DNA from: JAAYCI01 sp964370165
GTDB lineage: Bacteria > Bacillota > Clostridia > Oscillospirales > Ruminococcaceae
Direction: 5' to 3'
DNA length: 64,000 nucleotides
Assembly: GCA_964370165.1 (NCBI GenBank)
Contig: CAYJIG010000005.1
Coordinates: forward strand, 5,034-69,033
Numbering within the stretch: position 1 is the stretch's first letter; each line of letters opens with the position of its first letter. The notes beneath the pieces were generated by a model. That model worked only from the letters and a program-made list of their open reading frames with translations. It was not told the DNA's origin and ran no database searches. Of the stretch, positions 31,882 to 42,400 are shown piece by piece. The translations under genes and the position numbers were made by a program.

Positions 31882-34197
31882 ATGGCAAAAGAACATTGGT
31901 ATTGGCTGGCGGCGGGTCTTGGATTTGGTGCGGTGAACGCAGGCGAACTGCTGGCAGAATATCCGGGCGGCGCGGTGGAAATATCCGAGGACTTGGGCAG
32001 TGAAAAGCTGGATGATATATTAACTCAAAAGCAGGCCGAGCGCTTGGCAGAAACCAGCCCTGCTGACTTCACCTTGCCTATACAGCACGCCCGATCGATG
32101 GGTGTAGTGTGCATTGGGTATGACGATGAGGAGTATCCCGATACGCTGAAAAACATCCACAATCCACCGGTGATGTTGTTTGTGCAGGGGGATGCATCTT
32201 TGCTGAATGGTCGCCTGGCTATAGGCGTGGTTGGCACACGCAGGCCGTCCGCATACGGTGTGGAAGCGGCGAAAGCTATCGGAAGAGGCATAGCACTTGG
32301 CGGTGCGGTGATAGTCAGTGGCTTGGCCAGTGGGCTTGATTCCGAGGCGCATAAGGCCGCCTTGGCAGTGAATGGGCCAACGGTTGCATGCATTGCGTTT
32401 GGGCACGACCATTGTTATCCTGCCGCAAACCGTAAGATGATGGAAGTTATTGGAAGATACGGCGCAGTGGTGAGTGAATATCCCATCGGAACAGCGCCTG
32501 AAAAACCATATTTTTTACAGCGAAACCGTATAATTGCAGGACTATCGCATGGGCTTTGCGTGGTGGAAGCACGCAGGCATTCCGGCACCATGAGCACGGT
32601 GAACTTCGCCAGTGAATACGGCCGAGATGTGTTTGCTGTGCCGGGAAGTATATTTTCAGAGTTGTCGGGTGGAACAAACGCTATGATAAGCGAGGGCGCA
32701 TATGTGGCAGGAAGTGCTACCGATATCTTGGCCGCTTACGGCATAGAGCTGAGTGAAGAAGATTTGGCCTTGCAAGAGGAAACACTGCAAGAGGATACAA
32801 CGCAGGCACCTGTTGCGGCAAAAAGCCCGTGGCAAGAGAATATAGAACCTGAAGTAAAAGCAGTACAAAAAGAAAAAGCTCCCACGCCGAAAAAAACAAA
32901 AGCGGACAAGGCCCCAAAAGGCAATTCTTTGGGCGAGGCATTGCGAGCACAGCTGGGCGACAGTAACGGTCCGGTGAGTGCCAGCGCCGCTGTGGACGCG
33001 TTTCGTGCCATACAAGGGCAGATGTCGCCTGATGTAAATGATACTGCCGTGGGTGATGCACAACTGGATAAAATGGCGGCTGCCGTGAGTGACAGTGTGG
33101 AGTTTTCTACACGGCCAAGTCAAAGCGAGCCTGAAGAAAAATATAAAAAGAAAAAAACACGAAAAAAACCTATAAAGGGCGAAGCCACACCTTTTTCATG
33201 GGACGAAGTACCGAAAATAAACAAAGAAACGGTACAGGATTTGTCGCCTGTAATTTCTAAAACGAAAAATAAACAGGCAGAATCTAAAAAAACTGCACCG
33301 CAGCTGTTTTCTTGGGATGATGCGCCACGTGTTGACAAAAGAAAAGAAAAGAAATTGTCGCCCGTGGAAGATGTGCCGGCAAAAAACCCTCGCAAAAAAC
33401 GCAACGTGTTACTGTCTAAGTTGTTTGACACTTCGGGTGTGGAAAAACAAAAAGAAGACATTAAGCAGGATGAAATAAACAAAGAGCCTAACAATGACGA
33501 AAATGCAGTGATGATTGAAGAAAAAAATGCAAAAACAATAAAAAATGTAGAAAATGCAAACGTAAAAAAACAGGTAAAACAAGAAAATCAAGAGCCGAAA
33601 GAAACACCAAAAGAAGAAAAAAAGAAAGAAGTTAAACCGGAAAAAGCAGATAAGCCTAAGATGGTAGGCGTGCCGCTACAAAAACCCACCAAGACAAAAG
33701 AAAAAGCGCAAAGCAAGCCGGCGGCACAAAAAGAAAACACACATGGGTTTGTGGATACTGCTTATCCAAAGCCGATATCGGAAACCAGTAGCCTGGGGAT
33801 TGACGCCACCATGCAAGAGAGGCTAAAAACCATAAAAGAAACACAGCGAACTATTGCAAGCGCGTCGCCTGCACCTGCACAAAAAAGGCGGGTCAAGATG
33901 TCGGACATGAAGGAAGAAAGTACAGCAAGTGGACAAATTTCAAGCAAAGAAGCCCCGGCATCTTTTGCGAGTGCAACGGGTGCAACAAAGCCTAAAGATG
34001 CACTGAGCGCTAAGCCCGAGCTTAGTGATGTGGCAAAGCGTGCGCTGGCTCAGCTAAAGGCAACCCCGGTGGACCTACAAAGTATTTGCGAGAAATCAGA
34101 GCTGTCTGTGGCCGAGGCTATGGCGGCACTGACCGAGCTGGAACTGGCAGGCTTATCAAGGCAGCTTCCGGGCAGACGATTTGTCATCATGCAGTAA
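31882..34197 (+). CDS. dprA: DNA-processing protein DprA with a very long disordered insert
   Basis: 771 residues, about twice the usual 290-380. The ATG at 31882 follows AGGGGGTG; a GTG at 31873 lies inside that site. Residues about 55-290 are the DprA Rossmann domain (GVVGTRRPSAYGVEAAK, VSGLASGLDSEAHKAAL, PYFLQRNRIIAGLS, RHSGTMSTVNFA, VPGSIFSELSGGTNAMI). Residues about 715-771 are the C-terminal winged helix (LQSICEKSELSVAEAMAAL). Between them lie about 400 residues rich in Lys, Glu, Pro and Ala, with no predicted fold. The insert contains two copies of an FSWD(E/D)xP...LSPV motif. DprA loads RecA on incoming single-stranded DNA. The flanking topA and trmFO match the normal Firmicute context. 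Confidence 0.93.
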   Translation: MAKEHWYWLAAGLGFGAVNAGELLAEYPGGAVEISEDLGSEKLDDILTQKQAERLAETSPADFTLPIQHARSMGVVCIGYDDEEYPDTLKNIHNPPVMLFVQGDASLLNGRLAIGVVGTRRPSAYGVEAAKAIGRGIALGGAVIVSGLASGLDSEAHKAALAVNGPTVACIAFGHDHCYPAANRKMMEVIGRYGAVVSEYPIGTAPEKPYFLQRNRIIAGLSHGLCVVEARRHSGTMSTVNFASEYGRDVFAVPGSIFSELSGGTNAMISEGAYVAGSATDILAAYGIELSEEDLALQEETLQEDTTQAPVAAKSPWQENIEPEVKAVQKEKAPTPKKTKADKAPKGNSLGEALRAQLGDSNGPVSASAAVDAFRAIQGQMSPDVNDTAVGDAQLDKMAAAVSDSVEFSTRPSQSEPEEKYKKKKTRKKPIKGEATPFSWDEVPKINKETVQDLSPVISKTKNKQAESKKTAPQLFSWDDAPRVDKRKEKKLSPVEDVPAKNPRKKRNVLLSKLFDTSGVEKQKEDIKQDEINKEPNNDENAVMIEEKNAKTIKNVENANVKKQVKQENQEPKETPKEEKKKEVKPEKADKPKMVGVPLQKPTKTKEKAQSKPAAQKENTHGFVDTAYPKPISETSSLGIDATMQERLKTIKETQRTIASASPAPAQKRRVKMSDMKEESTASGQISSKEAPASFASATGATKPKDALSAKPELSDVAKRALAQLKATPVDLQSICEKSELSVAEAMAALTELELAGLSRQLPGRRFVIMQ

Positions 34198-34232
34198 AAT
34201 ATAACGTATGTATAAACTATATGAGGTGTTAT

Positions 34233-36317
34233 ATGTCAAAATTAATTATTGTGGAGTCGCCTGCAAAGGCAAAGACTATCCGCAAATATTTAGGTAAAGG
34301 GTACGATGTGGTGGCCTCGAACGGCCACATTCGAGACCTGCCTAAAAGTAAACTGGGCATTGATGTGGAAAATGCATATGCACCGGAATATAAGAACATT
34401 AAAGGCAAAGAAAAAATAATAAAAGAATTAAAGGCAAAAGCTAAAAAAAGCGAAAAAGTGTACCTTGCCACTGACCCTGACCGTGAAGGTGAGGCTATCA
34501 GCTGGCATTTAGCGCATTTATTGGGCCTTAGTGTGGATGAAGAAAACCGCGTCACTTTTGGTGAGATAACAAAAAAAGGCGTCACCGAAGGCATGGCACA
34601 CCCACGCAAGATAGACATTGATTTGTTTGATGCACAGCAAGCGCGTAGGATACTTGACCGCCTGGTGGGATATAAACTGTCGCCGTTTTTGTGGCGAAAA
34701 GTTCGCAGAGGGCTTTCGGCAGGCCGTGTGCAAAGCGTGGCAGTGCGCCTTATTGTGGACAGAGAACGTGAGATAGAGGCGTTTGTGCCGCAGGAATACT
34801 GGAACATCGACGCCGAGCTATCGGCCGAAAAACAGAAGTTCACGGCACGTCTTTTTGCAAATGCAAGCGGTGAAAAACTGGAAGTGCACAGCGAAGAAGA
34901 AGCGAATGTTATAACGAATGCCCTTGATGGGGCAAGTTACAGCGTGCATAAGCTGAAAAAAGGTAAACGCAAGCGCAGCCCGGCACCACCGTTTATCACA
35001 TCTACCCTGCAACAAGAGGCCAGCCGTAGGTTTGGATTTACCGGCATACGTACCATGCGTGCGGCGCAGAAATTGTACGAAGGTGTGGAAATTCACGGCC
35101 AAGGAACCACCGGCCTTATCACCTATATGCGTACAGACTCCCTAAGACTTTCGGACGAGGCGGTGGCAGGCGCTAAAGATTATATCACGCAGACATACGG
35201 CGATGATTATGTATATGGCAAAAAACGTGTGTATAAACAAAAACGTGCCACAGCCGCCCAAGATGCCCACGAGGCTATTCGTCCGTCCATACCCGGGCTT
35301 ACCCCGGCCGAAGTGGAACAAAGTATTGATGGTGACGAGGCAAAGCTGTATCGTCTTATCTGGAGCAGGTTTATGGCCAGCCAGATGGCAGATTGCCAAA
35401 TGGACACAGTATCGGCAGATATTATTGCGAGAGATTACTTGTTCCGTGCTTCGGGCTTCACAGTGACATTTGACGGGTTTACTGTTTTGTATGAAGAAGC
35501 AACAGACGACGCGGCCAAAAAAGAAAAAGCACTACCCAGCATGAAGGAAGGTATGCCGCTAGGCCTGAAAAAACTATCGGCAGACCAAAAATTCACCCAG
35601 CCACCGGCACGTTATAATGAAGCGACTTTGATAAGAGCGCTGGAAGAAAATGGCATTGGCAGGCCGTCTACATATGCGCCGATTATTACCACGGTGGTGG
35701 ACAGAGGGTATGTGGAACGTGACCAAAAACGCCTGAAACCAACCGCGCTGGGCCTTGTGGTGAACGATCTGTTGGCCGAGCGATTTGCCGAGATTGTAGA
35801 TATCACATTTTCGGCCGGCATGGAGTCCAGCCTTGATAAGGTGGAAGAAGGCAAAGCTGACTGGGCAAAAACGGTGGACACATTTTATAAAGGGTTCGAC
35901 ACCAGCTTGCAGAAAGCCGAAGTGGAGATGGAAGGCCAAAAGGTGAAAGTGCCTGAAGAAGAAACAGACATAGTGTGCGAAAAATGTGGCCGAAACATGG
36001 TGATTAAAATTGGGCGATATGGTAAGTTTTTGGCGTGTCCGGGCTTCCCTGAATGCACAAACACAAAACGCCTGATGGAAGAAATGCCGGGCAAGTGCCC
36101 AAAAGATGGCGGAAACGTAGTGAAAAGAGTGTCGGCCAAGGGACGTGTATTTTTCGGATGCTCTCATTATCCCGAGTGTGATTTTGTCACATGGGACGAG
36201 CCCACGGCAGAAATATGCCCTAACTGCAACAGTACATTGTTCAAAAAAGGCGGAAAAAACGCCATGCATATATGTCACAAAGAAGACTGCGGATATACAA
36301 AAGCAGTGGAGAAATAA
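34233..36317 (+). CDS. topA: DNA topoisomerase I
   Basis: 694 residues from ATG 34233 (GAGGTG site); the frame is open further upstream into dprA but those residues are not homologous. Toprim domain: SKLIIVESPAKAKTIRKYLG and ATDPDREGEAISWHLA. Active-site region: ITYMRTDSLRLS with the catalytic Tyr, and RPSTYAPIITTV. Three zinc-ribbon-like units end the protein (CEKCGRN...CPGFPEC; CPKDGG...CSHYPEC; CPNC...C...C); the second has lost one of its four Cys. It relaxes negative supercoils. trmFO starts directly after its stop codon. Confidence 0.97.
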   Translation: MSKLIIVESPAKAKTIRKYLGKGYDVVASNGHIRDLPKSKLGIDVENAYAPEYKNIKGKEKIIKELKAKAKKSEKVYLATDPDREGEAISWHLAHLLGLSVDEENRVTFGEITKKGVTEGMAHPRKIDIDLFDAQQARRILDRLVGYKLSPFLWRKVRRGLSAGRVQSVAVRLIVDREREIEAFVPQEYWNIDAELSAEKQKFTARLFANASGEKLEVHSEEEANVITNALDGASYSVHKLKKGKRKRSPAPPFITSTLQQEASRRFGFTGIRTMRAAQKLYEGVEIHGQGTTGLITYMRTDSLRLSDEAVAGAKDYITQTYGDDYVYGKKRVYKQKRATAAQDAHEAIRPSIPGLTPAEVEQSIDGDEAKLYRLIWSRFMASQMADCQMDTVSADIIARDYLFRASGFTVTFDGFTVLYEEATDDAAKKEKALPSMKEGMPLGLKKLSADQKFTQPPARYNEATLIRALEENGIGRPSTYAPIITTVVDRGYVERDQKRLKPTALGLVVNDLLAERFAEIVDITFSAGMESSLDKVEEGKADWAKTVDTFYKGFDTSLQKAEVEMEGQKVKVPEEETDIVCEKCGRNMVIKIGRYGKFLACPGFPECTNTKRLMEEMPGKCPKDGGNVVKRVSAKGRVFFGCSHYPECDFVTWDEPTAEICPNCNSTLFKKGGKNAMHICHKEDCGYTKAVEK

Positions 36318-37625
36318 GTGGAAAGTGTAAAGATAATAGGCGGAGGCCTGGCAGGTTGCGAGGCGGCACTTTGGCTGGCAAAACGTGGAGTCAAGGTGGA
36401 GCTGTATGAGCAAAAGCCTGAAAAAACATCTGCCGCACACAAGAGCGAAGGCTTGGCCGAGCTGGTTTGTTCAAATTCCTTAAAGGCCGAGCGTTTGGCC
36501 TCGGCGGGTGGCTTGCTGAAAGCAGAGATGCGCCTTTTAGGCAGTAGCTTGCTACCACTGGCCGATATTTGCCGTGTTCCGGCAGGTGGCGCGCTGGCCG
36601 TGGACAGAAACGAGTTTTCAAGTGCAGTGACAAAAGCAGTGGAAAACTGCCCCGGTATCACGCTACATCGACAAGAAGTGACGGCGTTGCCCAAAGAAGA
36701 CAAGTGGGTATTGGTGGCGGCAGGCCCGCTGATGGAAGGCGAGCTTGCAGAAGATGTGAAAAGATATATCGGCGAGAACAGTCTGAGCTTTTACGACGCT
36801 GCAGCGCCTATTGTTTCGGCGGCGTCTCTTGACCACAGTAAGGTGTTTGCCGCGGCAAGGTACGACCGAGGCGAGGCAGATTATCTAAACTGTCCGTTTG
36901 ACAAGGCGGGCTACGAGGCGTTTTTAGAGGCACTTCAAACAGCCGAAAGAGCGCAGTTGCATGACGTGGACGGTCCAATAACGGTATACGAGGGTTGCAT
37001 GCCTATAGAGGTGATGGCACAGCGTGGCGCAGAAACTATGCGCTATGGGCCGCTGAAACCTGTTGGTTTGCGAGACCCTGCCACGGGGCACAGGCCATGG
37101 GCGTGTGTTCAGCTTCGAAAAGAAGATACACAAGGCGAGCTTTATAACATTGTGGGTTTTCAAACAAATCTTAAATTTGGCGAACAAAAGCGAGTTTTCA
37201 GTATGATACCCGGCCTTGAAAATGCGGAATTTGTGCGGTACGGGGTGATGCATCGCAACACGTTTTTAAATAGTCCCGGCGTTTTAGGTGATGATTTCGC
37301 TTTGAAAAACCATGAAAACATATACTTTGCAGGCCAAATAACAGGATTTGAAGGATATATGGAGAGCGCGGCTTGTGGCCTTTTGGCGGCACGTGCCATA
37401 TGGAAAAAAATGCATGGTAAGCACTGGCAAGTACCACCAAAAGAAACAATATGTGGCGCACTAAGCAGGTATATCACTGCTCAAAACAAGGATTTCCAGC
37501 CCATGGGCGCAAACATGGGCTTATTGCCACCACTTGGTGAAGTGATAAAAGGAAAGCAAGAAAGATATCAGCAACTGGCCGACCGCTCACTTTCGGCAAT
37601 GAAAACATGGTGCGATGAATTTTAA
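36318..37625 (+). CDS. trmFO: Methylenetetrahydrofolate-tRNA-(uracil-5-)-methyltransferase TrmFO
   Basis: 435 residues. FAD-binding IIGGGLAGCEAALWLAKRG opens the protein; SEGLAELVCSNSLK, RVPAGGALAVDR and the C-terminal YFAGQITGFEGYMESAACG are TrmFO signatures. The enzyme makes ribothymidine at U54 of tRNA with methylenetetrahydrofolate and FADH2. It starts at GTG immediately after the topA TAA, with GGAG inside the topA end, so the two are translationally coupled. The dprA-topA-trmFO order is a standard Firmicute block. Confidence 0.96.
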   Translation: MESVKIIGGGLAGCEAALWLAKRGVKVELYEQKPEKTSAAHKSEGLAELVCSNSLKAERLASAGGLLKAEMRLLGSSLLPLADICRVPAGGALAVDRNEFSSAVTKAVENCPGITLHRQEVTALPKEDKWVLVAAGPLMEGELAEDVKRYIGENSLSFYDAAAPIVSAASLDHSKVFAAARYDRGEADYLNCPFDKAGYEAFLEALQTAERAQLHDVDGPITVYEGCMPIEVMAQRGAETMRYGPLKPVGLRDPATGHRPWACVQLRKEDTQGELYNIVGFQTNLKFGEQKRVFSMIPGLENAEFVRYGVMHRNTFLNSPGVLGDDFALKNHENIYFAGQITGFEGYMESAACGLLAARAIWKKMHGKHWQVPPKETICGALSRYITAQNKDFQPMGANMGLLPPLGEVIKGKQERYQQLADRSLSAMKTWCDEF

Positions 37626-37666
37626 AATGTGAATATAATTAATATATCAGCAGGAGGACGAAGAGT

Positions 37667-38704
37667 ATGAAAGTAATAGTTGATGGTATGGGCGGAGATA
37701 ACGCACCGTTGGCACCGCTGATGGGTGCGGCGCAGGCTGTGGCAGAGTATGGTGTGAATATCGCGCTGGTAGGCCAAAAAGAAAAAATAGAAAACCTGGC
37801 AAAACAGGAAAATATATCGCTAAAAAACATAGAAATAGTGCACGCACCGGACGTTATCGGCATGGACGAAGAAGCTACAGATGTTGTGCGTAAACGTCCC
37901 GAATGCTCTTTGGCAGTGGGTATGCGTATGCTTCGTGAGGGTGGTGGCGATGCGTTTGTGTCGGCGGGGGCTACCGGTGCATTACTGGTAGGCGCGACCA
38001 TGATAGCAGGGCGCATAAAAGGCATAAAACGTGCGGCTATAGGCTCGGTTATTCCGGGAAGCAACAAGCCGTGGATGCTGATGGACTGCGGCGCAAATGC
38101 GGAATGCAGGGCAGAGCAACTGGTGCAGTTTGCCGTGATGGGCAGCGCTTACATGGAAAAGGTTATGAATGTGCAAAATCCGTCGGTGGCCATGGCAAAT
38201 AACGGAACAGAAGAGACAAAAGGAACACAGCTGCAGCTGGATGCATACCCGATGTTGCAAGAAAGTGGCTTGAATTTCATTGGAAATATTGAGGCTAGGG
38301 ATATTCCTACAGGCGATGCCGACGTGGTTGTGGCGGATGGATTTACCGGGAATATTATTTTGAAGTTAGTGGAAGGCATGGCAAAAATGTTTTCCGGCAT
38401 GATGAAAGAGATGTTTTACTCCAGCACAAAAACAAAAGTGGCCGGGCTGATGATGAAATCGGCGCTGGCAGACTTTAAAAAGAAATTTGACTATAAAGAA
38501 TATGGCGGCTCGCCTTTACTGGGTATTAAAAAGACAGTGGTGAAAGCGCATGGCTCGTCTGATGCAAAGGCGATGAAAAACGCGATAAGACAAGCAAAAA
38601 CTTGCGCTGAAAAAGATGTTCCGGGAGCTATTGAAGCGTGGATAAGTACCCATAAAGAACAAGCAAAAAAAGAATCGTCACAAGAAAAGCAGGATATGGC
38701 ATGA
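37667..38704 (+). CDS. plsX: Phosphate acyltransferase PlsX
   Basis: 345 residues. VDGMGGDNAPLAPLMGA at the start, VSAGATGALLVGATMI, LMDCGANAECRAEQL and VADGFTGNIILKLVEG are the family motifs. PlsX converts acyl-ACP to acyl-phosphate for PlsY in phospholipid synthesis. A strong AGGAGG site precedes the ATG. Its stop overlaps the rnc start by four bases (ATGA). In many Firmicutes acpP lies between plsX and rnc; here it does not. Confidence 0.96.
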   Translation: MKVIVDGMGGDNAPLAPLMGAAQAVAEYGVNIALVGQKEKIENLAKQENISLKNIEIVHAPDVIGMDEEATDVVRKRPECSLAVGMRMLREGGGDAFVSAGATGALLVGATMIAGRIKGIKRAAIGSVIPGSNKPWMLMDCGANAECRAEQLVQFAVMGSAYMEKVMNVQNPSVAMANNGTEETKGTQLQLDAYPMLQESGLNFIGNIEARDIPTGDADVVVADGFTGNIILKLVEGMAKMFSGMMKEMFYSSTKTKVAGLMMKSALADFKKKFDYKEYGGSPLLGIKKTVVKAHGSSDAKAMKNAIRQAKTCAEKDVPGAIEAWISTHKEQAKKESSQEKQDMA

Positions 38705-39378
38705 GTGAAGAGCTGGAAAAAAGAATAGGGTATACCTTTGCCGATAAAGGCCTGCTTACCATGGCGCTGACACATACTTCGTATGCGAACGAGGCAAAGC
38801 ATCGCCTGCCAAACAACGAAAGGCTGGAGTTTTTAGGCGATTCAGTGCTTAGCTTTGTGGTGGCAGAGTATTTGTTCACCACAGGCAAAAAACTTCCCGA
38901 AGGCGAGCTGACACGGCGCAGGGCGGCGCTGGTGTGCGAGTCGGCCTTGGCGGTGTTTGCAAAAGAGGCAGAACTGGGCAAGTACCTGCTTTTGGGTAAA
39001 GGCGAAGAAATGGGCGGCGGCAGGGCACGTGCGTCTATTTTGTCGGATGCGTTTGAGGCGCTGATTGCGGCGCTGTATCTCGATGGCGGGATTATGGCGG
39101 CAAAGGCGTTTATTTTGCCGTTTGTTGAAAAAGGCATGGCAAAAGGAGCAGACGAAGACTATAAAACACGCCTGCAAGAAGTGGTCCAGCAAAACCCTGA
39201 AGAGAATATCAGCTATGTGGTGACGGCCGAGGACGGCCCCGACCATAACAAGAATTTCACAGTACAGGTGAGGCTGAACTCCAACTGTGTAGGTGAAGGC
39301 AAAGGCCACAGCAAGAAAATTGCCGAACAGCAAGCGGCAAAGCAAGCGCTGGCGCTGATGGGTCTTATCGAAGACTAA
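38701..39378 (+). CDS. rnc: Ribonuclease III
   Basis: 225 residues. The signature NERLEFLGDSVLSFVVAEYLF holds catalytic acidic residues; DAFEALIAALYLDGG holds the second set. A C-terminal double-stranded RNA-binding domain follows (about residues 150-222, GEGKGHSKKIAEQQAAKQAL). It cuts double-stranded RNA in rRNA precursors and mRNAs. The start overlaps plsX and smc follows. Confidence 0.97.
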   Translation: MSEELEKRIGYTFADKGLLTMALTHTSYANEAKHRLPNNERLEFLGDSVLSFVVAEYLFTTGKKLPEGELTRRRAALVCESALAVFAKEAELGKYLLLGKGEEMGGGRARASILSDAFEALIAALYLDGGIMAAKAFILPFVEKGMAKGADEDYKTRLQEVVQQNPEENISYVVTAEDGPDHNKNFTVQVRLNSNCVGEGKGHSKKIAEQQAAKQALALMGLIED

Positions 39379-39443
39379 ACGGCATAGAACAGGCATTAAA
39401 AGCAAGTGATGGGTAAAATCCGGTAGTGTACCAAGGAGAATAT

Positions 39444-42400
39444 ATGTACTTAAAAGCATTGGAAATTCAAGGGTTCAAGTCTTTTCCCGACAAGACACGG
39501 GTGGCTTTTGACGAAGGAATAACTGCGGTTGTCGGGCCAAACGGTAGCGGCAAAAGTAATATTTCGGATGCCATTCGTTGGGTAATGGGCGAAACCAGTG
39601 TGAAGCAGCTGCGTGGCGGCGGCAAGATGGAAGATGTTATTTTTGGCGGCACACAAAAACGTAATGCCATGGGGTATGCATCAGTGCATTTGATATTGGA
39701 TAATGCAGACAGGCGCATTGATGTGCAGGCAGACGAAGTGGTGATAGGCCGTAAATATTATCGTAGCGGCGACAGTGAATACAGCGTGAACGGACAAAGT
39801 GTGCGTTTGCGGGATGTGTATGAGATGCTACTGGACACCGGCCTTGGCAGGGATGGATATTCTGTTATTGGGCAAGGTAGAATCAACGAAATTGTAGATA
39901 ATAAAAGCACAGAGCGCAGAGAAATATTCGAGGAAGCCTCGGGTATTGCTCGTTTTCGTTACCAGAAAAAAGACGCAGAAAGGCAGCTTTCTTCTGCCGA
40001 GGACAATCTTGTACGCCTGAGGGATATTTTAGGCGAGTTGCAAGACAGAGTAGGTCCGCTGGAAAAAGAAAGCAAAAAAGCCAAAAAGTTTTTGGAATAC
40101 AGCGCCGACAAAAAAGCCCACGAGGTGACATTGTGGGTTGATACTGTGCATTCCACAAGAGAAAACCTGCGAACTCAGCAACGTAAAATAGAAATAATCG
40201 AAGCGGATTATACCGCAAAAGGTCGTGAAATTTCGGCGATAGAAGATGAAACAGAAGATATTCAAAATGAAATCAACCGTGCGATGCTGATGATAGAACA
40301 GCAAAACGAGGCCATTGTCAGCGTGCAGGAAGAAATAGCCGAAGGGGAAACAAAAGTAGCTATTTTGAACCACACCATAGAACGCAACAAAAAAGACGCA
40401 GACGAGATGCGTATGGAAGTGGAAAAAAGCGGCGACACCACAGGCGAGATGGAGTCTGAAATAGCCCTTCAGAAAGCTGATATTGAAAGAGCGGAAAAAG
40501 CACTTGAGGCCACAAACGAGAAAATAAGTGTTTTGGAAGAAGAAATAGCAGAGATACAAAAGAAAAGCTTGGAAGGCGGCCGTCGTAGGGATATACTGCA
40601 GGCACATTTGGCCGAAATGACCGACGGAATAACCGCGCTGAAAGTGACACAAGCAGCGGCGGCATCTACATCGCAATCGGCGAAAATACGCCTTTCAGAA
40701 CAAAGCGGTATACTGCAAAACCTGCAAATAGACCTGGAAGAAAGGCAAAAACAAAAAGAAGATATCCAAGGCTTTTTAGACGATACAATGGAAACGCTAA
40801 CAAGGCTTGAGAATATCAAAGGCGGCCTTGAGATGAAACTGGCCGCCAGACAAAAAGCACTGTCCGAGGCCGACGCCGAAGAACGCGACGTGGTGCGCAA
40901 GGCTGAAAATGCCCAGCAGCGCATTGTTATGTTGCAAGATTTAGAACGTAGTCTTGATGGTTTTTCTCACAGCGTAAAAGAAGTGGTGAAGGCAGGTCGG
41001 GCAGGCAAACTTCGTGGAGTGATAGGCCCGGTGTCCACGATATTATCGGTGCAAAGCGGGTATGAGATAGCGCTGGAGACGGCGCTTGGATTTGGCATGC
41101 AAAACATCGTGGTGAACAGCCAGTCAGATGCAAAAGCTGCCATGGCGTTTTTGAAACAGACAAACGGCGGCAGGGCCACGTTTTTACCGCTGGACACAGT
41201 GCAACCACGTCGCATGGATGCATCAAAGCTACCACAAGGTGCCACAAGCGCACAAAAGCTGGTGAAGTATGACGCAAAGTATGAAAATGTGGCGTCGTCA
41301 CTACTTGCAAATATTGTGGTGGTGGAGGAGATAAACGAGGCCTCACATGTGGCAAAACAGCTGGGCTACCGAAACAGAGTGGTGACAAGAGACGGGCAAG
41401 TGATAAACGCGGGTGGTTCCTTCACAGGCGGTTCGGTGTCACGCACAGCAGGCCTTTTCAGTCGCAAGCAAGAAATAGAAGAGCTTGCGGCAAAGCTGGC
41501 ACAGCTACAAGGCAAAAAAGATGCTGCGATGGAGCAAACAGATAAAATAAAGGCTGAAGTGGACGCTATATCGGCGGAACTGGTGGCGACGAACAGCGAG
41601 GCTGTGGTAGCCGGTGGAGATAAAATCAGATGCGAGACTGAACTGGTTAAGATAGACCAGAGCATTGCAGAGCTGAAAAGCAGGGAAAAGGCGATAGCAC
41701 AAGACGAAGAAGCGCTGAAAGAACAAATAGCAAAAGCAAGCGCAGAGCATAAGTTATCTACGGCAGAGCAAGAAAGCCTTGCTCAAAAAATAGACACTAT
41801 GACAAAAGAGCTGTTGGGCATTGCCGGCGAAGATGATGGATTTTTAGCTACCCGTGAGCGACTGAACCAAGAGCTGGGAAGTTTGCGTCTTGCGGCGCTT
41901 GGGCATAAAAACGATGCCCAGCTACATCGTCAGCGTATTGAAACACTAAAAAGCCAAACAGGAGAAAGCCTAGCGAGGACAGAAGCACTAAAAGCTAACA
42001 TAAGCCGCTTGATTTCTGAAAACGAAGGCAGTGAGAACGAAATTATAGCTTTGCAAGAGAGCAAAGAAAAGCTGAAAGAGAAAGTGGCGCAGGCTCAAGC
42101 AGACATAGAAAGCTTGCGAGCTTCGCGCATGGAGAAAGAAAGCAGTATCAAAGACCAGACAATGCGTGAGCGCACTATTCGTGACGAAAGAGAGGCACTG
42201 GGTCGTGAAATCGGCACATTGACAGAGCAGAAAAACACCATTGAAAGCCGATATGACACCACAATGAGCCAGTTGTGGGAAGAATATGAGCTAACATTAC
42301 CCGAGGCCGAGGCTATCTGCATTGAGTTCACCACGGCGGCAGATTTAAACCGTCGCGTGAGGGAACTGCGTGGGAAGATAAGAGCGCTTGGTAATGTGAA

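Noticed and set aside
34086..34232. Longer topA starting inside dprA
   Set aside because: The extra 49 residues have no homology and the ATG at 34233 has a proper GAGGTG site.
35574..36440. 288-residue minus-strand frame opposite topA
   Set aside because: Cys/His/Phe-rich antisense shadow of a well-supported gene, with no ribosome binding site or family match.
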